Source of the DNA: Desulfobacterales bacterium
Lineage (GTDB): Bacteria; Desulfobacterota; Desulfobacteria; Desulfobacterales; BuS5
DNA: 9,777 nt
Assembly: GCA_020056865.1 (NCBI GenBank)
Contig: JAGVGX010000034.1
Coordinates: 1-9,777, forward strand
Direction of reading: 5' to 3'
Shown: piece by piece, positions 1 to 6,772 of the stretch
How the letters are laid out: the number at the start of each line of letters is the position of its first letter
Numbering within the stretch: position 1 is the stretch's first letter
Program-made: the position numbers and the translations under genes
The notes under the pieces: model-generated
The model's input: only the letters and a program-made list of their open reading frames with translations
The model's database searches: none
What the model was told of the DNA's origin: nothing

Positions 1-187
1 CAAATCGCCTTGCATAATAACCGTCGAAATAATCGGTTATGGCTGCGATACTAAATATCAAAGCTCCTAAAAAAGCACAAATCCTGTTGGGAAAAAGCAT
101 CAAAATAACGATAACAGGGATTGCAGAAATCCGCACCAAAGTTAAGGTGTTGGGCTGACGAAACATTTCTTTTATTTTTGAAAGCAT
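1..187 (-). CDS. pgsA: CDP-diacylglycerol--glycerol-3-phosphate 3-phosphatidyltransferase, N-terminal part (runs off left edge)
   Basis: My own reading of this minus-strand frame from an ATG at 187 gives 62 residues that stay open to base 1. It begins MLSKIKEMFRQPNTLTLVRI, the usual start of PgsA proteins, in which NxLTLxR precedes the first membrane helix. Two hydrophobic segments follow (about residues 15-31 and 36-51). The first half of the CDP-alcohol phosphatidyltransferase motif, D-x2-D-G-x2-A-R, is at D52, D55, G56, A59 and R60; its downstream aspartates lie outside the window. Family members are inner-membrane enzymes that transfer the phosphatidyl group from CDP-diacylglycerol to glycerol 3-phosphate, the committed step to phosphatidylglycerol. 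The start lies 3 bases after the transaldolase stop, with no clear Shine-Dalgarno, so it is probably translated by coupling. Another CDP-alcohol transferase of this family is possible because the C-terminus is missing. Confidence 0.85.
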   Translation of the reverse strand, partial: MLSKIKEMFRQPNTLTLVRISAIPVIVILMLFPNRICAFLGALIFSIAAITDYFDGYYARRF

Positions 188-190
188 GAC

Positions 191-835
191 TTATTTTTTC
201 GCCTTGTTCCAATCATCAAGAAATGCTTTCAAACCTTTGTCCGTCATAGGATGTGAGGCCAGCTTTGCAAGCACGTTATAGGGGATTGTCGCTATGTCTG
301 CTCCTAAGCGCGCCGACTCCAGAACATGGAGAGGGTTGCGGATACTTGCAACAATAATTTCAGTTTCAAAGCCATAGTTGTCATATATATCAATAATCTG
401 CTCAACGAGAACAAGCCCATCCTGCGCCAGATCATCAAGACGCCCGATAAAGGGGCTGACATAAGAGGCACCGGCTTTTGCGGCCATAAGCGCCTGAAGC
501 GGAGAGAAAACAAGCGTTACGTTTGTTTTTATTCCATCTATTGTAAGCTGTTTGGTCGCCTTTAAGCCATCAACTGTCATAGGAATTTTTACAACAATAT
601 TCTCATGAATGTTTGCAAGGGTTCTGGCTTCCTTCAACATCCCTTCAGTATCCAGACTGATAACTTCTGCGCTGACAGGGCCATCGACAATCGTGCATAT
701 CTCTTTGATAAGTTCTTCAAAATCACGACCTTCTCTCGCCACAAGTGTTGGGTTTGTGGTAACACCATCCACCATACCCATGTTGTTTGCGTCTCTTATT
801 TCATCAATATTTGCTGTATCAATAAAAAATTTCAT
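191..835 (-). CDS. tal: Small (TalC/FSA-type) transaldolase
   Basis: This 214-residue protein belongs to the short transaldolase subfamily that also contains fructose-6-phosphate aldolase. It is a cytosolic (beta/alpha)8 barrel that moves a dihydroxyacetone unit between sugar phosphates in the non-oxidative pentose phosphate pathway. Visible marks are [13 protein letters not shown] at the N-terminus, the DGVTTNPTL motif at about 23-31, and the Schiff-base lysine K83 in VVKIPMT. Two residues help tell the activities apart. E57 (in SAEV) sits where E. coli FsaA has Gln59, and F129 (in SPFIGR) sits where FsaA has a tyrosine and TalB has Phe178. Both match true transaldolases. The ATG overlaps the stop of the upstream gene as ATGA, and AGGAG lies 10 bases before the start (846-850). 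The family assignment is firm; the transaldolase over aldolase choice is inference from these two positions. Confidence 0.93.
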   Translation of the reverse strand: MKFFIDTANIDEIRDANNMGMVDGVTTNPTLVAREGRDFEELIKEICTIVDGPVSAEVISLDTEGMLKEARTLANIHENIVVKIPMTVDGLKATKQLTIDGIKTNVTLVFSPLQALMAAKAGASYVSPFIGRLDDLAQDGLVLVEQIIDIYDNYGFETEIIVASIRNPLHVLESARLGADIATIPYNVLAKLASHPMTDKGLKAFLDDWNKAKK

Positions 836-1116
836 TTATGTTCGTCTCCTTTTTTATTCAGATAATTTTTCTTGCAGGCATCGCTGCAAAAAAACAGATC
901 TTCTCCTTTTATTTTTACATGTATCCCATCTCTTTTTGGAAAATACACCTGGCAAAACGGGTCCTGAACCATAACGTCATCTATCTGCCCGGCAGTTCGA
1001 TTAAAGGTAGCATTGGCAGATGATGATATATCTTTAAAAACAACTGATTTTTTTAAAAAGGCCATGAGCACCTTAAAACCAATGTATGCTATGGCCAAAG
1101 CAAGTATTAAACGCAT
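832..1116 (-). CDS. Small membrane-anchored YHS/TRASH-like (PP0621-like) protein
   Basis: This 94-residue protein has one N-terminal hydrophobic helix (residues 1-20, [20 protein letters not shown]) followed by KK, so it is probably an inner-membrane anchor. A polar linker rich in Ser, Asn and Thr (about 30-45) leads to a small cysteine domain. That domain has [14 protein letters not shown] at 49-62 and [12 protein letters not shown] at 75-86, with cysteines at 55, 77 and 81. The spacing (DPxC, then FCSxxC followed by an aromatic residue) resembles YHS/TRASH metal-binding modules and the PP0621-type small proteins. A bound metal is therefore plausible but not shown. The start overlaps folK by 10 bases and has AGG about 4-5 bases upstream; the stop overlaps the transaldolase start as ATGA. 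Its role is unknown, and its neighbours (folate and sugar metabolism) do not point to one. Confidence 0.8.
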   Translation of the reverse strand: MRLILALAIAYIGFKVLMAFLKKSVVFKDISSSANATFNRTAGQIDDVMVQDPFCQVYFPKRDGIHVKIKGEDLFFCSDACKKNYLNKKGDEHK

Positions 1117-1610
1117 GATACCTGATACACCTTTTGTTTATGTTCATCGATACTCTTTAAAAGAGTTTCAATGTTTTGTTTCATCACAGGATGAACCTTT
1201 TTTGGATTTATATCATACAATGGCTTTAATACAAAGCACCGATTGTGCATTCTCGGGTGAGGGATGATTAATCTTGAAGAATGAAGCTCAATATTATCAA
1301 AGAAAATAATATCCAAATCAAGTACCCGCGGCCCGAATCGAACAGCGTCATCTTTACGCCCTGCATATTTTTCTATGGATTGTAGAGCATCTAACAGTTC
1401 AAAGGGTTCTAAAACGGTCTTGATTTTTACCGCACAATTAATAAACCATTGCTGATCCGTATAATCTAAAGGTTCGGTTTGATAAAATGGCGACTTTTTT
1501 TCCAGGAATGTATTTTTTAACCTGGCAAGCGCTTCAATGCCTTTTTGGCAATTGAATTGTTTGTCTCCAAGATTCGATCCGATCGAAAGATACGCTATAT
1601 GGTATTTCAT
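1107..1610 (-). CDS. folK: 2-amino-4-hydroxy-6-hydroxymethyldihydropteridine pyrophosphokinase
   Basis: This 167-residue cytosolic enzyme, of normal length for the family, transfers pyrophosphate from ATP to 6-hydroxymethyl-dihydropterin, the step before FolP in folate synthesis. The sequence shows the N-terminal AYLSIGSNLGD at 6-16 and the HPPK signature RFGPRVLDLDIIFF at 91-104, whose D98 and D100 correspond to the magnesium-binding aspartates. The PHPRMHNRCFVLKPL block at 117-131 carries the conserved R and FVLxPL elements. The ATG at 1610 directly abuts the dapL stop with no spacer and no good Shine-Dalgarno, so translation probably depends on ribosomes finishing dapL. The 3' end overlaps the next gene by 10 bases. 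No folP or folB is seen in the window, so this gene sits apart from the rest of its pathway. There is no sign of a bifunctional fusion. Confidence 0.96.
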   Translation of the reverse strand: MKYHIAYLSIGSNLGDKQFNCQKGIEALARLKNTFLEKKSPFYQTEPLDYTDQQWFINCAVKIKTVLEPFELLDALQSIEKYAGRKDDAVRFGPRVLDLDIIFFDNIELHSSRLIIPHPRMHNRCFVLKPLYDINPKKVHPVMKQNIETLLKSIDEHKQKVYQVSCV

Positions 1611-2780
1611 TTAAAATCCGGTGGAACGGATCCTTTTAATCACTTCTTTTAACCTTTCCTGGCCAACCGTCAGGGCCATCCTCACATATCCTTCACCTGC
1701 AGACCCGAAACCATTGCCCGGAGTTGCCACGATACCGGATTTTGTTAAAAGATGGCTTGCAAATTCAGCAGAGCTGTAACCGTTTGGAACATCAATCCAT
1801 ACATAAAATGTGGCTTTGGGTTTAACTACAGAAAGTCCAAGCGAGACAAGCCCTTCTACAAGAATATCCCGACGCATGGTATATTCTTTGTTCATGTTTT
1901 CCACACATGACTGGTCACCTTCAAGGGCGGCAATACCGGCGATCTGAACCGCCTGAAATGCACCGGAATCAATATTGCTTTTGATCTGGCCAAGGGCTTG
2001 TATCACATCCGATCTTCCAACTGCAAAACCAATTCGCCAACCTGTCATATTGTATGTTTTTGAAAGAGAATGAAACTCGATTCCAACGTCCTTTGCGCCT
2101 TCAGCTTCAAGAAAACTCATTGGTTTGTATCCATCAAATGCCATTTCCGAATATGCAGCATCGTGGCATACAATAATATGATGTTGTTTTGCAAAATCTA
2201 CCACCTTGTTAAAAAACGACATATCTGCAACTGCCGATGTCGGGTTATTAGGGTAGTTTATAAACATCAGTTTTGCTTTCTTGGCAATATCTTTTGGCAC
2301 CGCATCTAAATCCGGAAGGAAATCGTTCTCTTTTTTAAGATCCATAAAATGTACCTTTCCACCGGCAAATTTTACACCGATTTCATACACTGGATATCCT
2401 GGATTTGGCACCAGTGCCACATCGCCTGGATTGATAAATGCCAGCGGGATGTGGGCGATCCCCTCTTTTGATCCAATAAGGGTGACAGCTTCATTTGAAT
2501 AATCAAGGTCTACATTAAACCTGCGTTTATACCATTTGCAGACCGCATGGTTAAAATCGTCCATGCCGGTATATGATGGATACCGGTGATTTTTAGGATC
2601 AAAAGCAGCTTTGTTCAACATCTCAATAATATGTTTCGGCGTTGGCATATCAGGATCACCAACGCCAAGATCGATAATATCAACACCTTTTTTTCTTACT
2701 TCATCTTTTTGTCTGTCAATTTCTTTAAAAAGATACGGGGGCAGATTTTTTAACCTGTCTGATTTTTCAACATGAATCAT
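1611..2780 (-). CDS. dapL: LL-diaminopimelate aminotransferase
   Basis: This 389-residue class I/II PLP aminotransferase is full length. Marks in order are [12 protein letters not shown] at 37-48, [10 protein letters not shown] at 67-76, [10 protein letters not shown] at 175-184, CHDAAYSE at 205-212, and [15 protein letters not shown] at 238-252 with the PLP-binding lysine K241. The [13 protein letters not shown] block and the overall length match the DapL group, which converts tetrahydrodipicolinate straight to LL-diaminopimelate using glutamate and bypasses the acylated DapD/DapC/DapE steps. The position right after dapF (ATGA overlap) and near lysA strongly supports the DapL call over a general aspartate or alanine aminotransferase, though substrate cannot be proven from sequence. 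The nearest purine-rich site (GGAAGGA) is too far upstream to be a good ribosome site, so coupling to dapF is likely. Confidence 0.92.
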   Translation of the reverse strand: MIHVEKSDRLKNLPPYLFKEIDRQKDEVRKKGVDIIDLGVGDPDMPTPKHIIEMLNKAAFDPKNHRYPSYTGMDDFNHAVCKWYKRRFNVDLDYSNEAVTLIGSKEGIAHIPLAFINPGDVALVPNPGYPVYEIGVKFAGGKVHFMDLKKENDFLPDLDAVPKDIAKKAKLMFINYPNNPTSAVADMSFFNKVVDFAKQHHIIVCHDAAYSEMAFDGYKPMSFLEAEGAKDVGIEFHSLSKTYNMTGWRIGFAVGRSDVIQALGQIKSNIDSGAFQAVQIAGIAALEGDQSCVENMNKEYTMRRDILVEGLVSLGLSVVKPKATFYVWIDVPNGYSSAEFASHLLTKSGIVATPGNGFGSAGEGYVRMALTVGQERLKEVIKRIRSTGF

Positions 2781-3625
2781 AATTTTTGATTGTTCCTTCC
2801 CTTCCAGGCATCTTCCAGAAGCTCTCCTTTATAAATCACACGGGCATCACCTTCAAGGTAGATATCTGAAAAAACATCATCGATGTTGTTAAAATAAATC
2901 GTTAAAAATTCGTTACTTTTTGTTTTTACTTTTACAGGAGAGATTAACTTCATATGGTAAGCAGATACAATAGCTCCGGCAACAGCTCCAGTACCGCAGG
3001 CAAGGGTTTCATCTTCCACCCCTCTTTCATAGGTTCTTATGCTAAGGGTGTTATCTTTTTGCAAACAGATAAAATTAACATTGGTACCTGCAGGTGAAAA
3101 ATGATCATGAAATCGTATCTGCCTCCCTGTTTGTATAACAGGCGCATGATCAATGTCATCTGTTCTGATAACCACATGAGGAACGCCTGTATTAATGCTG
3201 CTGATCGTTAACTGGTCTTGTTGAAAATCAATCGTATATGATGGATTAAAATCAAACGGATCCGTCATTTTTATCTTCACACAATCCTCTTTGACATGGG
3301 CAGAAACAATCCCTGCAATGGTTTCAAAAGACATATCAGCCCCTGCGATGTTGTTTAAAAAAGCGTAACGCGCCGCACATCTTGCACCATTGCCGCACAT
3401 TTCAGCAACGCTTCCATCGGAATTATAAAAATCCCATTTAAAATCAGCTATATCCGACGTTTCAATCAAAATGAGCCCGTCAGCGCCTACGGATATTTTT
3501 CTTTGGCAAACATTTGCAGCAAACTCAGGCAGGCTTTGCTTATCCATATGCTGGTCTCTGTTATCAATGATAATAAAATCGTTGCCGCTTCCGCTGATTT
3601 TATAAAAATATATTTGATTTTTCAT
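2777..3625 (-). CDS. dapF: Diaminopimelate epimerase
   Basis: This 282-residue cofactor-independent epimerase interconverts LL- and meso-diaminopimelate, supplying both peptidoglycan and LysA. The two catalytic cysteines are C77 in [12 protein letters not shown] and C210 in [11 protein letters not shown]. The other family marks are also present: [11 protein letters not shown] at 11-21, NTGVPHVV at 145-152, GTNVNF at 180-185 and the ERG of [15 protein letters not shown]. The two-domain length is usual. It starts 38 bases after the lysA stop, the largest gap in the window, and ends in an ATGA overlap with dapL. There is no strong Shine-Dalgarno (only AAGA), and a promoter-like sequence lies just upstream, so dapF-dapL-folK may have an extra transcription start. 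There is no alternative ATG that would keep the GNDF motif in a better position. Confidence 0.97.
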   Translation of the reverse strand: MKNQIYFYKISGSGNDFIIIDNRDQHMDKQSLPEFAANVCQRKISVGADGLILIETSDIADFKWDFYNSDGSVAEMCGNGARCAARYAFLNNIAGADMSFETIAGIVSAHVKEDCVKIKMTDPFDFNPSYTIDFQQDQLTISSINTGVPHVVIRTDDIDHAPVIQTGRQIRFHDHFSPAGTNVNFICLQKDNTLSIRTYERGVEDETLACGTGAVAGAIVSAYHMKLISPVKVKTKSNEFLTIYFNNIDDVFSDIYLEGDARVIYKGELLEDAWKGRNNQKL

Positions 3626-3627
3626 TG

Positions 3628-3653
3628 AATTTTTCTTGATTAAATTTTTCTTG
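3628..3653 (-). repeat. Two direct copies of an 11-bp AT-rich unit before dapF
   Basis: On the minus strand the unit CAAGAAAAATT occurs twice, at 3653-3643 and 3638-3628, with a 15-base period. The copies lie between lysA and dapF. One runs into the -10 box of the candidate promoter, and the other fills the stretch between that box and the dapF start. This may be a binding site, a small duplication, or chance in AT-rich DNA. Confidence 0.45.
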
Positions 3654-3667
3654 GTAATTTATGTCAA
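3639..3667 (-). promoter_or_regulatory. Candidate sigma-70-type promoter in front of dapF
   Basis: On the minus strand TTGACA (3667-3662, a perfect -35 box) is followed after exactly 17 bases by TTTAAT (3644-3639), a five-of-six match to TATAAT. The -35 box overlaps the lysA stop codon. A start about 7 bases beyond the -10 box would fall near 3632-3630, leaving only about 5-7 bases before the dapF ATG at 3625. Such an RNA would be nearly leaderless and lack a Shine-Dalgarno. The match and spacing are seen directly; activity is inference, and AT-rich DNA makes chance matches more common. Confidence 0.4.
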
Positions 3668-4917
3668 ATAAACGAAGGGATGGTTTCACCGGCAACCAGA
3701 TCATCATAATTCTGACGCATTCTTATCACATGGAACTGTCCATCTTTCACCATAACTTCTGCTACCTTTGGCCGTGAGCAATAATTTGACGACATGGTAA
3801 ATCCGTATGCGCCTGCGCTCATCACTGCGAGAAGATCTCCGCTTTTAACATCGGAGATATTACAATCTAATGCCAAAAAATCTCCTGTTTCACAAATAGG
3901 GCCTACAATGTCGGCTGTCACCAATGACGCATCTGTTTTCTCAACCGGCTTTATCGCGTGATATGCTTTGTAAATAGAGGGCCTTAACAAATCGTTCATA
4001 CCTGCATCTACAACAACAAACTCTTTTTCCGAGCCATGTTTTCTGTATAAAACCTTTGTCACAAGTATCCCGGCGTTTCCCACAAGAACCCTTCCCGGTT
4101 CAAGAATAAGCTGAAGATCAAAATCTTTTAAAGAATCAATAATAACCTTTGCATATTCTTCCGGCCCAGGAGGCGACTCATCATCATAGGTTATACCAAG
4201 TCCTCCACCTATATCAAGATGCCGGATATTAATCCCCATTTTTTGAAGGTCTGATATCAGAGACTTAATGCTTTCAAGTGCATCAGCAAACGGTTGAACC
4301 TGGGTGATCTGAGATCCGATATGACAATCAATCCCTACCACGTCGATATATTCCATATCAGAAGCAGTTTTGTAACCTTCAATTGCAGCTAATGTGCTAA
4401 TACCGAACTTATTTTTTTTCAAACCCGTTGATATATAGGGATGGGTCTTAGGATCAACATCTGGATTCACACGGATCGCAACAGGCGCTTTCAGATTATT
4501 CGCCTTTGCCCTCTGGTTAATCAAACACAGCTCTTCCATAGATTCAACATTAAACATTAAAATCCCTGAATTTATTGCATAATCTATTTCATCTGTACGT
4601 TTACCAACGCCTGAGTATACAATTTTATCCGGTGAAAAGCCCGCCTTTAACCCGCGAAACAGTTCACCGCCTGAAACAATGTCAAGACCGCTGCCGAGTT
4701 TCTTAAACAGCTTTAAAACCGCGAGGCTGGTGTTCGCCTTTGCTGAATAGCAGACAAGCTTGTTTATTGAATTAAATGCGTTGTTAAAAACCGTATAATG
4801 ACGCGTTAATGTGGCATGACTGTAAAGATAAAAAGGGGTGCCGACTTCTTTGGCTATCTTTTCAACGGAAACACCTTCACAAAACAGGTGCCCTCCGGAA
4901 TATTTAAAATGGTCCAT
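3664..4917 (-). CDS. lysA: Diaminopimelate decarboxylase
   Basis: This 417-residue fold-III PLP decarboxylase turns meso-diaminopimelate into lysine and CO2, the last lysine step. The PLP lysine is K60 in CYSAKANTSLAVL. Further marks are CHIGSQI at 198-204, LDIGGGLGI at 234-242 (phosphate binding), EPGR at 273-276, CETGDF at 342-347 with the active-site cysteine C342 from the partner subunit, and SAGAYGFTMSSNY at 367-379. Length and order of motifs are normal. The ATG is preceded by TAAAGG with a 6-base spacer (4924-4929), and that site includes the stop codon of the lipoprotein gene upstream, a tight arrangement that favours co-translation. The lipoprotein-lysA-dapF order recalls the lppL-lysA-dapF arrangement of pseudomonads. 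No lysine riboswitch or leader precedes it. Confidence 0.98.
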   Translation of the reverse strand: MDHFKYSGGHLFCEGVSVEKIAKEVGTPFYLYSHATLTRHYTVFNNAFNSINKLVCYSAKANTSLAVLKLFKKLGSGLDIVSGGELFRGLKAGFSPDKIVYSGVGKRTDEIDYAINSGILMFNVESMEELCLINQRAKANNLKAPVAIRVNPDVDPKTHPYISTGLKKNKFGISTLAAIEGYKTASDMEYIDVVGIDCHIGSQITQVQPFADALESIKSLISDLQKMGINIRHLDIGGGLGITYDDESPPGPEEYAKVIIDSLKDFDLQLILEPGRVLVGNAGILVTKVLYRKHGSEKEFVVVDAGMNDLLRPSIYKAYHAIKPVEKTDASLVTADIVGPICETGDFLALDCNISDVKSGDLLAVMSAGAYGFTMSSNYCSRPKVAEVMVKDGQFHVIRMRQNYDDLVAGETIPSFI

Positions 4918-4926
4918 ATGTTACCT

Positions 4927-5364
4927 TTAATATGTAAATTCAACAATATTCGAATCCTTGCCTAAAGTCTTGTTTTTTGTATAAGCCCTGACCTTATATG
5001 CGTATCTGAAACCTTTAACAAGAGATTCAACGTATGTGATTGTTTTAACCCCGTTGTTTTTTAACGATATATCTGAAACCTGCGTGAAACGTAACGGACA
5101 ACCAGGGCAAAAAGAATTGTTTATGGCATCTTTAGCTCTATAAACAATAAAGCCTGATGGCGCTTCAAACCGCTTGTCCTTTTTCTCATCAATTGTCCAG
5201 GAAAGTGTCAGGTTCTCTTCGGATATAAGTTTATTTAAATCATTAACTGAAAAGGGAATTTTTTGATCAGGAGGCACTGGAGGCCCTTTTACGCCGCATG
5301 CAGACAAGAAAAAACCAACGAACACCACTGCCAGTATATTAACAATTAAAAAACGTATGTTCAA
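4927..5364 (-). CDS. LptM/LppL-like lipoprotein with a fibronectin type III-like domain
   Basis: Read from the TTG at 5364 this is 145 residues. A hydrophobic signal segment (5-20) ends in the lipobox LSAC with the lipidated cysteine at 23, and the mature protein starts CGVKGPPVPPDQ. That start resembles the CGLKGP opening of LptM (YifL) and pseudomonad LppL, which also lie beside dapF or lysA. Unlike those very short proteins it continues into an FN3-like beta domain (about 50-145): LTLSWTI, then GFIVYRA, then FRYAYKVRAYT and SNIVEF. A CPGC motif sits at 86-89. The start is uncertain. An ATG at 5406 (159 residues, 38 bases inside argH) gives a longer, lysine-rich leader, and the frame is open to an ATG at 5463. 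I prefer 5364 because it gives a normal-sized lipoprotein signal and a 4-base gap from argH; neither start has a good ribosome site. It is probably envelope-anchored, function unknown. Confidence 0.8.
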   Translation of the reverse strand: MNIRFLIVNILAVVFVGFFLSACGVKGPPVPPDQKIPFSVNDLNKLISEENLTLSWTIDEKKDKRFEAPSGFIVYRAKDAINNSFCPGCPLRFTQVSDISLKNNGVKTITYVESLVKGFRYAYKVRAYTKNKTLGKDSNIVEFTY

Positions 5365-5368
5365 TATG

Positions 5369-6757
5369 TTAACTTTGTATATTTTCAAGGTCTTTTTCAG
5401 CTTCATCAATTGCTGCCATAACACTTTCAGTTGCCGTTCCTCCAAAAGACACTCTTTTGTCAATCATGTTTTTAATACTTAACGCATTAAAAATCTCTTT
5501 TTCAATAAGAGGAGAAAATGTTTTCAGTTCCTCTAAAGATAATTCATCCAGCTCCTTTTTTTTTTCAAGAGCATAGCTTACAGCATTGCCGACACAACTG
5601 TGTGCCTGTCGAAAAGGCATCCCTTTGGTAACAAGATAATCAGCCATATCTGTAGCACTTAAAAACCCCTTTGAAGCCGCATGGTTCATTATATCTTCAT
5701 TAAATTTTATTGCAGGCAGCATTCTTAAATAGATATTTATACTTGATTTTAAAATTGTTACCGAATTAAACATCGGTTCCTTATCTTCCTGCATGTCACG
5801 ATTGTAAGCTAAGGGAAGTGCTTTCATCAGCGTTAAAAGCGAAATCAAATCCCCAAACACACGGCCTGTTTTCCCACGAACCAGCTCACAAACATCCGGG
5901 TTCTTTTTTTGAGGCATAATACTGCTTCCGGTTGCAAACGCGTCGGGAAATTCAATAAAACCAAACTCAGATGTTGACCAGATAATCAACTCTTCAGACA
6001 AGCGGCTGAAATGAACCATGCAAATGCTGGCGCAGGATAGAAATTCTAAAATAAAATCTCTGTCTGATACAGCATCAATACTGTTTTTAGATATTTCTGC
6101 AAAATCAAGCAACCTGGCCGTATAATCCCTGTCAATCGGATAGGTCGTCCCTGCCAGCGCAGCACTTCCCAGAGGCATAACATCCGTTCTTTTCAAACAG
6201 TTTTTGAACCGATCCACATCCCTTAAAAACATTTCATAATAAGCCATCAGGTGATGAGATAACAACACAGGCTGAGCCCTCTGAAGGTGTGTATATCCGG
6301 GCATTGGAAACTGTATATAATGTTTTGCAAGAAAAACGATAACCTTTTGCAGCTCAACAAGGCTTTTTATAATATCTTTAATTTCATCTTTTAGATACAT
6401 CCTCATGTCCAGCGCTACCTGGTCGTTTCGGCTTCTTGCCGTATGAAGTTTTTGCGCAGCCTTGCCAACTTCATTGACCAGCCTGGCTTCAATATGCATG
6501 TGAATGTCTTCAAGGCTGTCATCAAACTCAAACTCACCCCGCTCGATCTCTCTTTTTATTTTTCCAAGCCCTTCAATAATAAGATCCGATTCATCGCCAG
6601 TTATAATTGATTGTTCTGCAAGCATTTTACAGTGTGCAATACTTCCTGCAATATCATAGGCATAAAGTTTTTTGTCTATACCTATTGAGGAGGTAAAGGC
6701 CTCAACTGTCCTGTCTGTTCTTTCGGTAAACCTTCCATCCCATGGTTTATTAATCAT
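5369..6757 (-). CDS. argH: Argininosuccinate lyase
   Basis: This 462-residue member of the fumarase/aspartase superfamily splits argininosuccinate into arginine and fumarate. The N-terminus MINKPWDGRF matches the usual KxWGGRF opening. HTARSRNDQVALDMR at 105-119, GYTHLQRAQP at 154-163 with the catalytic-region histidine H157, and the signature loop GSSIMPQKKNPD at 277-288 with S278/S279 are all present. The C-terminal FGGTATESV is near the end, so the chain is complete. The gene begins 15 bases after argG, with a modest AGGT about 9 bases upstream of the ATG. A run of ten A residues in the coding strand (5556-5565) encodes part of an EKKKE stretch and is a possible slippage point, though the frame is intact. 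It is the final arginine step, encoded directly after argG. Confidence 0.98.
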   Translation of the reverse strand: MINKPWDGRFTERTDRTVEAFTSSIGIDKKLYAYDIAGSIAHCKMLAEQSIITGDESDLIIEGLGKIKREIERGEFEFDDSLEDIHMHIEARLVNEVGKAAQKLHTARSRNDQVALDMRMYLKDEIKDIIKSLVELQKVIVFLAKHYIQFPMPGYTHLQRAQPVLLSHHLMAYYEMFLRDVDRFKNCLKRTDVMPLGSAALAGTTYPIDRDYTARLLDFAEISKNSIDAVSDRDFILEFLSCASICMVHFSRLSEELIIWSTSEFGFIEFPDAFATGSSIMPQKKNPDVCELVRGKTGRVFGDLISLLTLMKALPLAYNRDMQEDKEPMFNSVTILKSSINIYLRMLPAIKFNEDIMNHAASKGFLSATDMADYLVTKGMPFRQAHSCVGNAVSYALEKKKELDELSLEELKTFSPLIEKEIFNALSIKNMIDKRVSFGGTATESVMAAIDEAEKDLENIQS

Positions 6758-6772
6758 TTTTTTATTACCTGT

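Noticed and set aside
191..835. Naming the small transaldolase a fructose-6-phosphate aldolase (fsa)
   Set aside because: Glu57 and Phe129 match transaldolases rather than FsaA at the two discriminating positions.
605..974. Overlapping plus-strand open frames of 86 and 121 codons opposite the transaldolase and YHS-like genes
   Set aside because: Low-complexity, no family resemblance, and antisense to genes with clear motifs.
3626..3663. Lysine riboswitch or attenuator between lysA and dapF
   Set aside because: The gap is only 38 bases, too short for a lysine riboswitch, and shows no terminator hairpin.
5541..5565. Internal translation start in argH after the AAAAGGAG sequence
   Set aside because: The ATG that follows at good spacing is out of frame and reaches a stop after four codons (MNYL).
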